In this document: piece after piece, positions 35,441 to 47,719 of the stretch
Layout: each line of letters begins with the position of its first letter
Numbering within the stretch: position 1 is the stretch's first letter
DNA from: Anolis sagrei
Taxonomy: Eukaryota > Chordata > Lepidosauria > Squamata > Anolidae
Direction: 5' to 3'
Assembly (NCBI RefSeq): GCF_037176765.1
Contig: NC_090024.1
Span: 154,565,278 to 154,629,277 of the forward strand
DNA: 64,000 bases
Made by a program: the position numbers and the translations under genes
Notes under the pieces: generated by a model
Seen by the model: only the letters and a program-made list of their open reading frames with translations
Told to the model about the DNA's origin: nothing
Databases searched by the model: none

Positions 35441-36342
35441 AAAAATGAAAATGAAGTATTTGCTCCTTGTCTCTATAACAGAACTTTTTCAGTGCACCAA
35501 TTTTTTTTCACTTTCCAAATATCTTCAGATATTTTCTCACAAGAAACTCATTGTCTTCAGAAATAGGATCTGCCACCTCTCTGTATCTGTTTTCCTGCAC
35601 AGCAGAAAAGAAAAGTGCTACTGAGAAAGGGCTTTTTACGGTTCCCTGGTATCACAAAACGCGTGATATTCCCACTGTCTGCTCTCTTGAAATGAAATCA
35701 TTGCAATAGCCTCTCTAAACAATTTCAGATTGGGGTGATTATGCTTCTACTGCTCAGAAATGGATGTGGCATTTCTCTCTCTTTCTTGTAGAAGATGAAT
35801 TTCAAACTGGCAGGTACAATTCTGCAATGGACTTTCATTGCTGGAATGACAAAATAGAATAGGATAAGGTGAATGTAATCCTGGCTCCTAAATATAGTCC
35901 TCTGTAAACCGCCAAAATTGGATAAGATAGGTCTCAATCCTTTTTTCCCTCCCAGATCTAGTTTGGGGCAGCACAAAAGGCAGCAGAAGGGAAGAAGGTC
36001 TCCTGAAATCGCCGGTGATACACTGTGTTTACGTCTTTTGAATCCAGTATGTCTGGCAATACAAAGGCACAGCAAACATTCAAACCTGTTCCTCAGAAAT
36101 GATAGAAAAAAATGACAACAGTTTTGCTTTATTTTGGAAATGCAACTTGAGATACATGTGCCTGCCTGGTGGGGGAAGTAAATAAGTAGACCTCAGGTTT
36201 CCACGACTGTCCATCATGTACTGCAACTCAGACTGATCTTCCTTCCAGATCTAAAGTGCTTCTACATTGTACAAATAATGTAATTTGTGTTGGGATTATT
36301 CTCCTCTTTCTCTAAGCGAGGAAAGCAAGCTGAGTCTCTAAG

Positions 36343-36475
36343 GCTTCATCAGCACTGCCATATAAAATCCAGATTATCTGCCTTAACAGTGTAGACTCAT
36401 ATAATCAAGTTCAAAGCAGGTAATTTGGATTATCTGATTTGATAATCTGGATTAGATGGCAGTGTAGAAGGGACC
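36343..36475. mobile_element. Palindromic MITE (GGCCCCTTCTACAC family)
   Basis: AAGGCTTCATCAGCACTGCC at the left and GGCAGTGTAGAAGGGACCTT at the right, with paired GGATTATCTG blocks. Confidence 0.65.
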
Positions 36476-36583
36476 TTACTCTCAGCAAGTTCTCCAACGC
36501 AGATCTCTCAAATGTTCATCAACTATCAGCAACGACGCCAATGCACCAACAACACAAACCAACCAAACAACATGTTAGCTGTA

Positions 36584-36835
36584 TTGTTGAAGGCTTTCAT
36601 GGCCAGAATCACTGGGTTGTTGTAGGTTTTTTCGAGCTATATGGCCATGTTCTAGAGGCATTCTCTCCTGATGTTTCGCCTGCATCTATGGCAAGCATCC
36701 TCAGAGGTAGGAGTTGAGGGGTGACTACCTCTGAGGATGCTTGCCATAGATACAGGCGAAACGTCAGGAGAGAATGCCTTTAGAACATGGCCATATAGCC
36801 CGAAAAAACCTACAACAACCTAACATGTTTGCTAT
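36584..36835. mobile_element. Minimal Penelope-like hairpin (inverted terminal modules)
   Basis: Left module about 36612-36710, right module about 36725-36822, separated by only 14 bp. The arms pair over about 98 bp with few mismatches (TTCTCTCCTGATGTTTCGCC against GGCGAAACGTCAGGAGAGAA). There is no coding part. The near-identity of the arms indicates a young copy or arm-to-arm conversion. Confidence 0.7.
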
Positions 36836-36965
36836 TCTATTTTTATACAAGACCCAGCTAGTCACTTATGGTATCGCATCATCCCTGGCACATTGCCATT
36901 ACCTCACACTTGCCTTGTCATCCTGATCTAGAAATTAGCTATCTGTATATGCTGTCACATTGGCT

Positions 36966-37182
36966 TTCCACTAAATCCTGACAGCTTGACATCACTTTAA
37001 CTGCCATGACTCAATGCTATGAAACCCTGGAATTCTGGTGTTACAAGGTCTTTAGCTTTCTCTGCCAAGGAGTGCTTGTGCCTCACCAAACTACAATTCC
37101 CAGGATTCTATAGCATTGAACCATGGCAGTTAAAGTGAAGTCAAAATGCATTAATTCTATAGCGTAGATTCACCTGTAGATT
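36966..37182. mobile_element. Palindromic MITE (CTGCATTAATTC family)
   Basis: Paired blocks CACTTTAACTGCCATGACTC and GAACCATGGCAGTTAAAGTG. It ends ATGCATTAATTCTATAGCGT. It also contains CAAACTACAATTCCCAGGAT, a ZNF143-like word found in several family members. Confidence 0.7.
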
Positions 37183-37590
37183 GAAGCCCCATCTACACTC
37201 TGATTATAATTTAGCCAGAAACTGGTCAGAATCATAAAATGGAGTTTGAACCACATCGAACTGCAATATGCACAGTAAGTCTACACTGGCCATATAATGC
37301 AGTTTCAAACTGCATTGTATGGCAGTATAGACAGGGCCTGAGAAATCTTGAGAGTCCTGGTGTCTCTTCCTCCTTTTTTTGCACTTCTTCGAGAAAAGCC
37401 ATTGTGACTTTGTTCTTGAGAGGGTGAGGCTAAGCCCTGCTCCCTGGATCACCATCTTAATTTGGAACTTCGTTTTCTATAATCAGAAAATAATTTCCTT
37501 ACAATAAATGTTGGGTCTCTTGCTTTCCTAAGTGATGAATCTTCAGCATAATTGCATTCCAAAAGTAAAAGGTGCTTTTCCAAGGTCATC

Positions 37591-37722
37591 ATATTTTTTG
37601 TTGTTCATTCGTTCAGTTGCTTCCGACTCTTCGTGACCTCATGGACCAGCCCATGCCAGAGCTCCCTGTCGGTCATCACCACCCCCAGCTCCTTCAAGGT
37701 CAAGCCAGTCACTTCAAGGTCC
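37591..37722 (-). mobile_element. Bov-B LINE 3' tail
   Basis: TTGTTCATTCGTTCAGTTGC and CCGACTCTTCGTGACCTCAT, then CGGTCATCACCACCCCCAGC. Only the last about 130 bp of the element are present. Confidence 0.85.
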
Positions 37723-38300
37723 TAATATTATAGAGGACTAAATTACTTGAGGACTACTACAAAGAAGTGAACAAAAAGAGAGTTGCTTATTACTGTTTCA
37801 TTTCACTTGATGTGCCTGCTTTGCATCATCCACTTGGAGATTCCAGTCCCTGTATGAAGGAAGTTGTATGACATGATCGGTAGTTTGAGCAATGCTAATT
37901 CAGATCCCATGTCCCTGTATAGACAATTACAGCCACTGATCATTCAGATCTCTTCTGTGTCTTTGATCACTGTTGGCTCTGGATGCTGTGAGATCTGCGT
38001 GGGCATGCTCAAAGCTTTTTGAAAAGAAATGTAATCTAAACATCTTAAGTGCTGTAAAGGACCATCTGTGCTTCCCCCTTCTCATTCAAGAAGGAAGAGG
38101 AAGATAAATGGCCCTGGGACATAGGATGAATCACAAGAATTTAATCATACCAGTTTTTTGGAATTTTCCCAGGAATATTTCTTTTAAAAGCTGGATGTTT
38201 CCAAGATTTCCAGCTCACCGAACTAATAGCGTGTCAGGTTCCCTGTTGACTTATGGTGATCTCTTGAACTACATAGGATTTTCTTAGGCAAGAAAGGCTC

Positions 38301-38922
<622 letters not shown>

Positions 38923-39390
38923 TAGAGGTGGTTTGTGCAGTTCCTCCCTCTGAATTATAGCTTACGTATCTGTTCTTTTGTTGGCAGCCTCCCATCCAAG
39001 AACAAACCAGAGCTAATCTTGCTTAGCTTCCATTGCATGATGTAACAAAATTTGAAAAAAAAATCTGTTCTTGATTTGAAAGTGTTATTTCCTGTTTAAT
39101 TATTTGATCTTTTCTTTGAAAATAGTTGTTATACTCCAGAAACTTCGTTTTTGTGGCTGCCACAAATTATGTTGACTCTATGAGCTATTCATTGAAAAAC
39201 TATAGCAAAATGTGCTGTAGGATGTCTTGCAAAAACAGATTTTTAGCAGTTTAACAAACTTTTCTCGTGTTTTTAATGATAAAACCAATTAGGAAATGAC
39301 ATTTGTAACCCAGGAATCAAAATCGAATGACATAATATAATCAGAAACATGTTCATGCCTTTTGGGTATTTAGGTTAGGAAAATAATAGT

Positions 39391-40062
39391 AAGGCCCCTT
39401 CTACACTGCCATATCATCCAGAATGCTTGCTTTGAATTGGATTATAAGGCAGTGTAGACTCAGGCCCCTTCCACACAGCTGCATAAATCCCACATTATCT
39501 GCTTTGAATTGGATTATATGGCAGTGTGGACCCAGATAACCCAGTTCAAAGCAGATATTGTGGAGTGTCTGCCTTGATATTCTGGGTTATATGGCTGTGT
39601 GGAAGAGCCCTCATATAATCTTTGATAATTTGGATTACATGGCAGTGTAGAAGGGGTCTAAGTGAAAAAGTTACAATTTGTTCTGTTCTCTAGCTTTTAA
39701 GCCTAGGGATATATAAATAGTTTGAATGAGGAATCAACTCACTCCAGAATTAGGGCCCTTCCACACAGCTGAATAAAATCCCACACTGTCTGCTTTCAAG
39801 TGGAATATATGGCAGTGGGGACCCAGGGCCCTTCCACACAGCCATATAACCCAGAATATCAAGGCAAATAATCCACACTATCTGCTTTGAACTGGATTAT
39901 CTGAGTCCACACAGCCATATAATCCAGTTCAATGTGGATTTTATACAGCTGCGTGGAAGGGGCCTCAGGTAACCCAGTTCAAAGCAGATATTGTGAGATT
40001 TTATTCAGATGTGTGGAAGGGCCTTCATATTCTAGGTTATCTGGGTGTGTAGAAGGGCCCTA
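39391..40062. repeat. Cluster of palindromic MITEs upstream of BCL10
   Basis: At least three members of the GGCCCTTCCACACAGC / GGCCCCTTCTACACTG group lie here. One (about 39391-39662) is interrupted by another (about 39458-39612), and one or two more span about 39752-40062. Recurrent internal words are ATCTGCTTTGAACTGGATTA and GATATTCTGGGTTATATGGC. No gene is present. Confidence 0.7.
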
Positions 40063-40139
40063 AGTCTCCATTCTCACCGAGTTATCTCTGCTGAAAAGAT
40101 CTCGAGATAAATACATATTTCAAATCAATGTTTAGGGTT

Positions 40140-40502
40140 ATTTGGGTGCAACCTGGCCAGGGCAAGCGAGCATCTCTTCCTTAGGAGTAGAGCCCCATGA
40201 GCTTTGGACTTCAGCTCCCAGAATTCCCGGCACTCAGTCGCGCTCACTGAGGCTTCTGGGAGTTGAAGTCAAAAACCTGGCGGAACCAAGGTTGGGCGCC
40301 GCTGTTGCCGGGAGGGGGCGTGGCGCGGAAGCACAGGAGGTGTGGCCTCGCGAGGCACGGCGCCGGAAGTCCTGGTGGCACTCCGGGAGAGTCCGGCTTC
40401 GGCCCGGCCTTGGGTGCTCTCCTCTCAGGCTCCCTGGCTGCTTCCGGTCCTGGCCTTTCCCGGCTGGCTTGGCCCTCGAAGGCGCGCTGGGCGTTCTCCG
40501 CC
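40140..40502 (+). promoter_or_regulatory. BCL10: BCL10 CpG-rich promoter / 5' UTR
   Basis: A sharp rise in G+C and CpG immediately before the BCL10 start, against AT-rich flanks. At 40207-40223 and 40254-40270 lies an inverted pair, GACTTCAGCTCCCAGAA and TTCTGGGAGTTGAAGTC (one mismatch). Its TCCCAGAAT core with upstream ACTTCA resembles the ZNF143/THAP11 promoter motif. The arrangement also resembles a MITE remnant. No TATA box is evident. The transcription start is not determinable by eye. Confidence 0.6.
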
Positions 40503-40574
40503 ATGGCGGGCTCCGCGGGGGCGCTGCCGGAGAGGCCTCTCACCGACGACGAGATGGCGGAGGTGAAGAAGGAA
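40503..40574 (+). CDS. BCL10: BCL10 coding exon 1
   Basis: ATG in good context (GCCATGG) opens 24 codons, MAGSAGALPERPLTDDEMAE then VKKE, ending at donor GTAAGT in phase 0. The LTDDEMAEVKKE segment matches LTEEDLTEVKKD of human BCL10, and the splice position is the same. BCL10 is the adaptor of the CARD9/10/11-BCL10-MALT1 complex. It is nucleated by a CARD protein downstream of antigen or pattern receptors, polymerises through its own CARD and delivers MALT1/TRAF6 activity to NF-kB in the cytoplasm. The three exons (40503, 49191, 50881) join in frame to 240 codons against 233 in human. The N-terminal extension before the CARD is about four residues longer and Ala/Gly-rich. Intron 1 is about 8.6 kb. 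Confidence 0.95.
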
Positions 40575-40604
40575 GTAAGTGGGCAAACGAGGGAAACTAG
40601 GACT

Positions 40605-41427
40605 GCAGCTACACTGCCATACAGTCCGGATTATCTGCTTTGAACGGGGTTATAGGAACCTCCACTGTCATATAAGGCCGTTCAACGCAGATCACCTGGA
40701 TTTTATATGGCAGCGAAGAAGGCTTGGTGACAAGGCATTGGCCCCTTCTACACTGTCATATAAAATCCGGATTATCTGCTTTAAACCGGATTATATTGCA
40801 GTGTGGACTCGGCGCCCTTCTCCACTGCCATGTAGTCCACATTATCTGCTTTGAACTGGATTATATGAATCCACACTGACATATAATCCGGTTCAACGCA
40901 GACAATATGGATTTTATATTAATTTAATATATTTAATTAATATATATTAATTTAATAGCGGATTAATTTAGTGTAATTAGATGATAATGTATTAGGGATA
41001 TGTTGTTTTTTGTAGTTGTAGTTTATTGTGAAATGTGTTTTTATATGTTGTACGCCGCCGCGAGTCGCCCTAGGGCTGAGAGCGGCGGTTAACAAATGCA
41101 GCAAATAAATAAATAAATAAATAAATATGGCAGTGTAGAAGGGGGCTAGGTGACAAGGCATTGGCCCCTTCAACACTGCCATATGAAATCGAGATTTAAA
41201 CTCAATTATATCGCAGTGTAGACTCAGCCCCCTTTTCCACTATCATATAATCCACATTCTCTACTTTGAACTGGATTATAGGATGCCCCTTCTCACACTG
41301 CCATATAGTAAACATTACCAAAGCAGGTAATCCACAAAATTTGCTTTGCTCTGGATTATCTGAGTCTACGCTGCCATATAATCCAGTTCAGAGCGAATCA
41401 TCTGGATTTTATATGTCAGCGTAGAAG
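40605..41427. repeat. MITE cluster in BCL10 intron 1, with L2-type tail insert
   Basis: Several tandem-like palindromic MITE copies (CCCCTTCTACACTGTCATAT, GGATTTTATATGGCAGCGAA, CACTGACATATAATCCGGTT) begin only about 30 bp after the exon 1 donor. One copy is opened by an L2-type 3' tail at about 40925-41127 (TATGTTGTACGCCGCCGCGA, (AAAT)n). Its right end resumes with ATATGGCAGTGTAGAAGGGG. Confidence 0.75.
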
Positions 41428-41639
41428 GGGACTCAAACAATACAGACAGCATGTAGTTTCAAATGTATTTAAATATTTGTTGTTAGTCGCCTGGAGACCC
41501 TGTATTGAGAGAAAGGTGGGACAAAAATAGAGTATGTAAATAAATATATATATAAGCAGGCTTCTACAATTGGACTTTTGTATCCACATATTCTGCACCC
41601 ATTAATTACATCTCCCACAGTTCAAAAGTATTTGTCAAT

Positions 41640-41867
41640 CTATATCATAGAATAATAATAATAAACAACTTTATTTGTACCCCGCTACCATCTCCCCAAG
41701 GGACTCAGTGCGGCTTACATGAGGCCGAGCCCACCATACATCAATACAAGCAAAACAACCACAATACAAAGCAATTAAAATAAATCATAGAGTTGGAATA
41801 GACCTCATGGGCCATCCAGTCCAACCTCCTGCCAAGAAGGAAAATCGCATTCAAAGCACCCCTGACA

Positions 41868-41900
<33 letters not shown>

Positions 41901-42120
41901 TTTATTTGTACCCCGCTACCATCTCCCCAAGGGACTCAGTGCGGCTTACATGAGGCCAAGTCCACAATACATCAATAAAACAATACAATACAATTCATAT
42001 AAATACATAAAAAATAGACAATAAACAATCAACAGTGACATACAAGCATTTGTATGTCACAAATCCCACCAGCCTCTGCTTAAAAGCCTCCAAAGAAGGA
42101 ACCTCCACCACAAATTAGGG
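41640..42120 (-). mobile_element. CR1 3' fragment broken up by L2-type tails
   Basis: CR1 3' UTR pieces on the minus strand (ATCATAGAGTTGGAATAGAC, GGCCATCCAGTCCAACCTCC, then AAAAGCCTCCAAAGAAGGAA at about 42078). Two minus-strand L2-type tails, about 41645-41785 and 41868-42058, have entered; each holds TTTATTTGTACCCCGCTACC. The second shows an (AAT)n tail and is flanked by TGACAAAT/GTCACAAAT. The two L2-type tails are nearly identical to each other. Confidence 0.75.
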
Positions 42121-42496
42121 ACTTTCATATAGATGTTGTCAATCTATATAAGGGACACCATTTTATTATACATGTTATATATAGTGGGCTTGAGTCCTCA
42201 AACTGCAGCAGATAAAAAGAGCTCACTGTACTGGAAGTGAACATAATGGGTGGAGGGAGGGGACTGTGAGCAGGAAACCTCACCCATTGGCCACTTCACT
42301 GATGGTTTTCAGCAAAATAGCATTGAATTTTCATTTTAGCCACTAGCATTGACAACAGTTAGTCTCTAGAGTTGGAGAGCAACATAGTCATTTGGAGAAT
42401 GAGGTTGCTATTTGGTAAACCAAGTGGTAGTAAAACTCAAAAGCCATGTCTGGATTGCTGCCTACACTTAGCTCCCTTAACAGTGAACACAAGCTA

Positions 42497-42733
42497 AGAG
42501 CCCTTCCACACAGCCCTATATCTCAGAATATCGAGGCAGGAAATTCCACATTATCTGAGTGTGGACTCAGATAATCCATTTCAAAGCAGATATTGTGGGA
42601 TTTTCCGCCTTAATATTTTGTGGTATAGGGCTGTGTGGAAGGGCCCAGAATCTACACTGCCATATGATTCAGTTCAAATCAGATAATCTGGATGCAGAAA
42701 CTGGATTATATGGCATTGTAGATGAGGCCACAG
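42497..42733. repeat. Palindromic MITEs in BCL10 intron 1
   Basis: AGCCCTTCCACACAGCCCTA through GGGCTGTGTGGAAGGGCCCA, followed by a second partial copy (ATCTACACTGCCATATGATT through GGCATTGTAGATGAGGCCAC). Confidence 0.75.
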
Positions 42734-43922
42734 TCACCACACCTAGCAGCAATAGCCTCTGGAAATCACAGACAAGGAAGGGAAACCTTCATTCAGAATC
42801 AAGGAAAATCCTTGGCGTGAGGTTTGCTAGTGATGTAGAACAGCACGAAAAGAGGAAGGAAGGTCAATCAAATGGCATGCGTTCTGCCCCAGTTTGCAAA
42901 TTTTTTATGTAGGAGTCTCTCCTGGAGTGTTTAGAGGAATTCCCCTCTTTTGTAGCCGATCTTGATACACGCATGAGTCAACGGAGGTAACTCTTTCCTT
43001 CTTGCACTTTGTCCAGGTTTGTTTTTTCCTGTTCTAAACTCCAATGGTTGAAGGGTAATAAAGTTAATGCTACAACTTTTCTGAGAAATTTCCTACATTC
43101 AATGATGTGATGATATTCAGACTATCTCTTTATGGCTCAGTAAACGGAGTGGTCTTATTATCACTTAAAAGCCAATATAAGTACAGGCAGACCTCAAATT
43201 ACCAACATCCGACTTAAGAACAAGGGTGAGACAACAGAAAGTGAGAGAAATCTGCTCATAGGAAGGGAAATTCACTCATGAAAAATTATGGGGAGAAGGG
43301 GTCTCCACTGCAGCTTTCTCACCAATCCTTGTTTCCACACAAAGCCATTTTTTTTTCAAAATCCAATGATCACAGGGGCAGAAAGTGAAATGAAATCTTC
43401 TGAACAGGGGCACAGATAGCAAAACAACCAAATTAGTTTAACTTTAATCCATTTTAAATGTGTAAGTTTCACGATCTTGGAGCGATTGAGCAGTGTAGCT
43501 TTGCACACAAACACAGGCTTTTTTCTATAATTATTGCAATTAATTTGTGTGATGCTTTTCCACACAGATGCATCCAAAGCAGCTCTCCACACAGGAACAC
43601 AACCACATATCAATTGCATCACGTATATGTATATGTATATGTGTGCGTGTATATAGTGAGAGAGAGAGTGTATACACTCTGTGTGTGTTTATAGATACAT
43701 ATATACAACAACTTCATTTTGGAATATTATAGTTTTATGTGAAGGGAAGAGCTTAAAATTATTTCAAAGTGATTTGTTTACTCAAGTTCAGTGTACTGTT
43801 TGGAGAACTGTTGTGCACCTTCAAGTTGTTTCTGACATATGTCAACCTTAAGGTGAACTTACTATGTGGTGTTTTTTTGTTGCAAGATTTGTTCAGGGGA
43901 GGTTTACTCTATTAGCCTAAGA

Positions 43923-44057
43923 CAGTGGTTCTCAACCTGTGGGTCCTCAAATGTTTTGGTTTATAACTCCCAGAAATCCCAGCCAGTTTACCAGCTGTTA
44001 TGATTTCTGGAAGTTGAAGGCCAAAACATCTGGGGATCCACAGGTTGAGAACCACTG
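43923..44057. mobile_element. hAT hairpin MITE
   Basis: 135 bp with ends CAGTGGTTCTCAACCTGTGG and CCACAGGTTGAGAACCACTG. The flanking 8-bp duplication is GCCTAAGA/GGCTAAGA (43915-43922, 44058-44065). The terminal sequence is the same as in SPIN-type hATs, but the inside is a short palindrome. Confidence 0.88.
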
Positions 44058-44065
44058 GGCTAAGA

Positions 44066-45595
44066 GAATGTGACTTGTCAATGGTCAACCTATGGGTTTC
44101 CATAACAGAGAGAGAATTTGAACCCTAGTATCCAGAGCCATAGTCCAGTGCTGAAACCTCTCTCTACACCGTGCTGGGTCTCCTTCTGGAGAATACCTCC
44201 TTGCATTCTTCTAGTGAAGGCTTGTTCTGTGCAATTTTTCCTTCAACACATAAGGTAACAGTGACTTCATTGAAAATCCATTTTGCTGTGATGCTGCACT
44301 TATAAAATATTTTCCAAAGAGAAGCTCATCAGACAGACTTGGAAAAGTTGTAGAAAAATCACAAGACATTTCTGTTCCTTAAGATTGATAGTGTATGGCT
44401 GTAATTCTTGATCCTTTGGCTGTTGTAATCCAATAGATTTTTTATTGAATTCTTCTGGTTTATCAAATCTTAAAATGACTAGAACTCATTTTGAATGGTA
44501 ATTGAAGAAAGTCAATTAATTTGTGGGGCCTTTTTTTTGCCCAACTTCACATGGGTTAGAAATTATTTTATTTCGATACATGAAAGGCTTCAAACCAAGA
44601 TTTACAGTTATTAATGCACATGTTTTCAGTTCATCTGAGAAAAGCTTGTACTGACGGGATCCCCTGGCTTGTAAATGGCATGATTCACCCTTAGAGACCC
44701 AGGGAGTTCCTCATAACTAGAATTTAGCCCACTTAATAAAAATGTCTCCTGGATTCAAGTTTTATTGATGACAAAGCTAGGCACTGGTTAGTAGTGTTTG
44801 CCACCTAGTGACTGAAAATGATTTTGTATGGTTCAAACTCTGCCATATTTAAATTGGCTTGTTTAGATTCCCTTGGTATACACGTCAAGTTTACATTGCT
44901 ATGTTTCCTGACTTTGGAGCAGGTACTTTGAATTTTTAGCACTGAAGGTCATTGGGTTCCTGGCAATACCAAAGATATGTTGCATACCTGTAGCCTCACT
45001 CTAAACTTGCTTGAACAAGTTGTTTATTTGCCAATGAGACAATAGTGAGCATGTCAAGCAAATACTAAGGACACGTAATCACTAGCAAGCCATAACCTTT
45101 ATCGAGGATTATGATGAAAAAAGAAATTATATCACAAGTTGTTTAGTATGTCTTTGGTTGAATGGATGTTTAAAGGGATGGTTTACCAGCCTCTATTATC
45201 GTTTGCATAAGTATCTTACCTATTTTATATTTTCTGTTTCTTTGTCATATAATGGTCATACAACAAGGGTGCTTTAGTAGCTTGATCATGCTTTTTTTTA
45301 GCTTCTATGTATTTACTCCAGGGAATAGCTGAATTAAGCAAGAAAATGCATAAAAGTATAGAATTGCTGCAAAAGAGACAAAACTTCACTTCCTGAGCAT
45401 ACACTGTAACATGAGACAAGGCATGTTTCCTGTGAATACCTAATAGTCTTAACATTTGTAATCTATAATAACATTTAAAATTAAAGTATGCAAGTGGAAT
45501 GCATTCTAAAGGGAAATCAGCCATATGCTTTTTTCCCTTCTGTTAGTCCATATTATTAGTCCTTTCCCATCTTTCTGTGAAATGAACACAAATGG
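44066..45595. other. BCL10 intron 1, no recognised element
   Basis: AT-rich sequence with no gene and no repeat family that I recognise. Short open frames lack splice context. Confidence 0.45.
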
Positions 45596-45599
45596 GCCG

Positions 45600-46392
45600 G
45601 GCTTTAGTGCAACATGCCAGCTGCGCCCGTACCTCGGGAAGTCTGACTTGGCCACGGTAGTACACGCTCTGGTCACATCCCGCCTTGACTACTGCAACGC
45701 TCTCTACGTGGGGCTGCCCTTGAAGACGGCCCGGAAGCTCCAGCTAGTCCAGCGCGCGGCAGCCATGTTACTAACAGGAGCGGGACGCAGGGAGCACACA
45801 ACCCCCTTGTTGTTCCAGCTCCATTGGCTGCCGATCTGCTACCGGGCCCAATTCAAGGTGCTGGTGCTGGCCTACAAAGCCCTAAACGGTTCCGGCCCAA
45901 AATACCTGTCTAACCGCATCTCGGCCTATGAGCCCACGAGGACTTTGAGATCGTCTGGGGAGGCCCTTCTCTCGATCCCGCCTGCCTCACAGGCACGCCT
46001 GGCGGGGACGAGGGATAGGGCCTTCTCGGTGGTGGCCCCCCGGCTATGGAGCACCCTCCCTGTCGACATTAGACAGGCGCCCTCCCTCATGACATTCCGC
46101 AAGAGACTAAAGACGTGGTTGTTTGAGAAGGCGTTTGATTAAGTGCTACGACAATTGGCAATGATGATTGGAACGGAATATGGAAAACGAGACTGGATTG
46201 TGATTCTATGATGAGACGTCGCGAATGATTGTGTAATTGTAGTATTAATAGTGATGTTGTTGTTGTTGTTGTTGTTTGTGTAATTGCCTTATGGTAAATT
46301 GTTTTTTTTATATGTTGTACACCGCCGTGAGTCGCCCTAGGGCTGAGAACGGCGGTCTACAAGTGCAGTAATAAAAATAATAAAATAAATAA
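45600..46392 (+). mobile_element. 5'-truncated L2-type LINE, partly open
   Basis: From about 45615 to the stop at 46140-46142 the frame is open for about 175 residues of the L2 ORF end (QLRPYLGKSDLATVVHALVT, HTTPLLFQLHWLPICYRAQF, FSVVAPRLWSTLPVDIR). The 3' UTR follows with GTACACCGCCGTGAGTCGCC CTAGGGCTGAG and an AATAAA-rich tail. The coding end is closely related to that of the intact LINE at 1049-4261, but the 3' UTR is a different type. Open frame plus complete tail suggests a fairly young insertion in BCL10 intron 1. Confidence 0.88.
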
Positions 46393-46489
46393 TCACCAAG
46401 CTGCAATAAATCTTGCCAACCAAAAGATGGACATTTCAAATCCCGGGTCAGGGTGAGCTTCTGACCTTAGCCCATCTTCTGCCTACAGA

Positions 46490-46745
46490 AAGAATTCTTG
46501 TCTGCTTGAGGCATGTGTGAATGTTGCAATTGGTCACCTTGATTAGCATTGAATGGCCTTGCAGCTTCAAAGCTTGGCTGGTTGCTGCCTGGGGGGATTC
46601 CTTGTTGGGAGGTGTTCACTTGTCTAGTTTTCAACAGACCTCACAACCTCTTAGGATGTCTGCCATAGATGTGGGTGAAACGTTAGGAGAGAATGCTTCT
46701 GGAACATGGCCATATGGCCGGGAGGCTTCAACAAAATACCTGGCT
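46490..46745 (+). mobile_element. Penelope-like terminal fragment
   Basis: AAAGAATTCTTGTCTGCTTG, then ATGTTGCAATTGGTCACCTT and the inverted module TGCCATAGATGTGGGTGAAA, then GGCCATATGGCCGGGA. No coding part. Confidence 0.55.
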
Positions 46746-47719
46746 TGATCACTATCTCATTCTAATTGCTTGTTCCCAGAAAATGGAGAACTTTGCCTAA
46801 ATCTCTCATCTCCTCTGGTTGTTCAGAACTGTGGACTGTGGCTCAGTCTCCAAGCCACAGGTTGTGACAGCAGCAGCCAGTCTGGTTAGGAGATCAGTAA
46901 GTTTAGGGAAAAAAATGAAGGGGTCATGTAGAAGGGGGAATGATTAGGCTTTTAAACCTATACCTCCTCATTTCAGTTCTCCCCCCGCCTTCCATTTCCC
47001 ATTGGGGCATGGTTAGGTCTCATTGGTCTTGTCTTGTGGTTGTCTCCAATGTCTAGATTTTTGCAGACAGAGATTTGTATACTTCTGCAAACGTTGAGCT
47101 TCTCCAAGCTTTGTAAAGTCCCCCCCTTTTTTTTGAGGCTGATGCAGTTTTTTCCACATAAACAACAGCCCTTTCAGCATGAGCTTCTGAAATAGAAGGA
47201 AAGACAGGAATATAATGAACTGTGAGAGTGGATGAGATGAAATGATGGCCCAGCTGAATTGTTCTGAACTAGGAATAGGCACCTGGAAAGTGTCCAGAGT
47301 CCTCCTCGTCCCATTTCTTCTGCTTGTGGACCATATCAGACAGTACTTGTGTCTTTTCTCAAAACTGGACAGTCAGAGGGAGAACTTAGGCGATCAGGAG
47401 GGCCACAGGACACCCATCACTTTTCTGAACAGTGACAATGCAAGTGGGCATCTCTATAGTGAATGGAACATCTAGTATATATTCTTAACTAGTTTAGAGT
47501 ACAGGTGGAAAGATTAGTTGTATGGATGCATTCAATTAAATTAAATTAAAGTGTTCCTGTTCCAACTTACATGCAAATTCAACTTAAAAACAAACCTGCA
47601 GAACCTATCTTGTTTGTAACTTGGGGACTACCTGTACGTTTTCTCCTCTGATCAACCTTATTATAGCCTATTGTGCCTGTTTAAAAGAAGTAAAATAAAC
47701 AGCAAAAAATCCTTAGATG

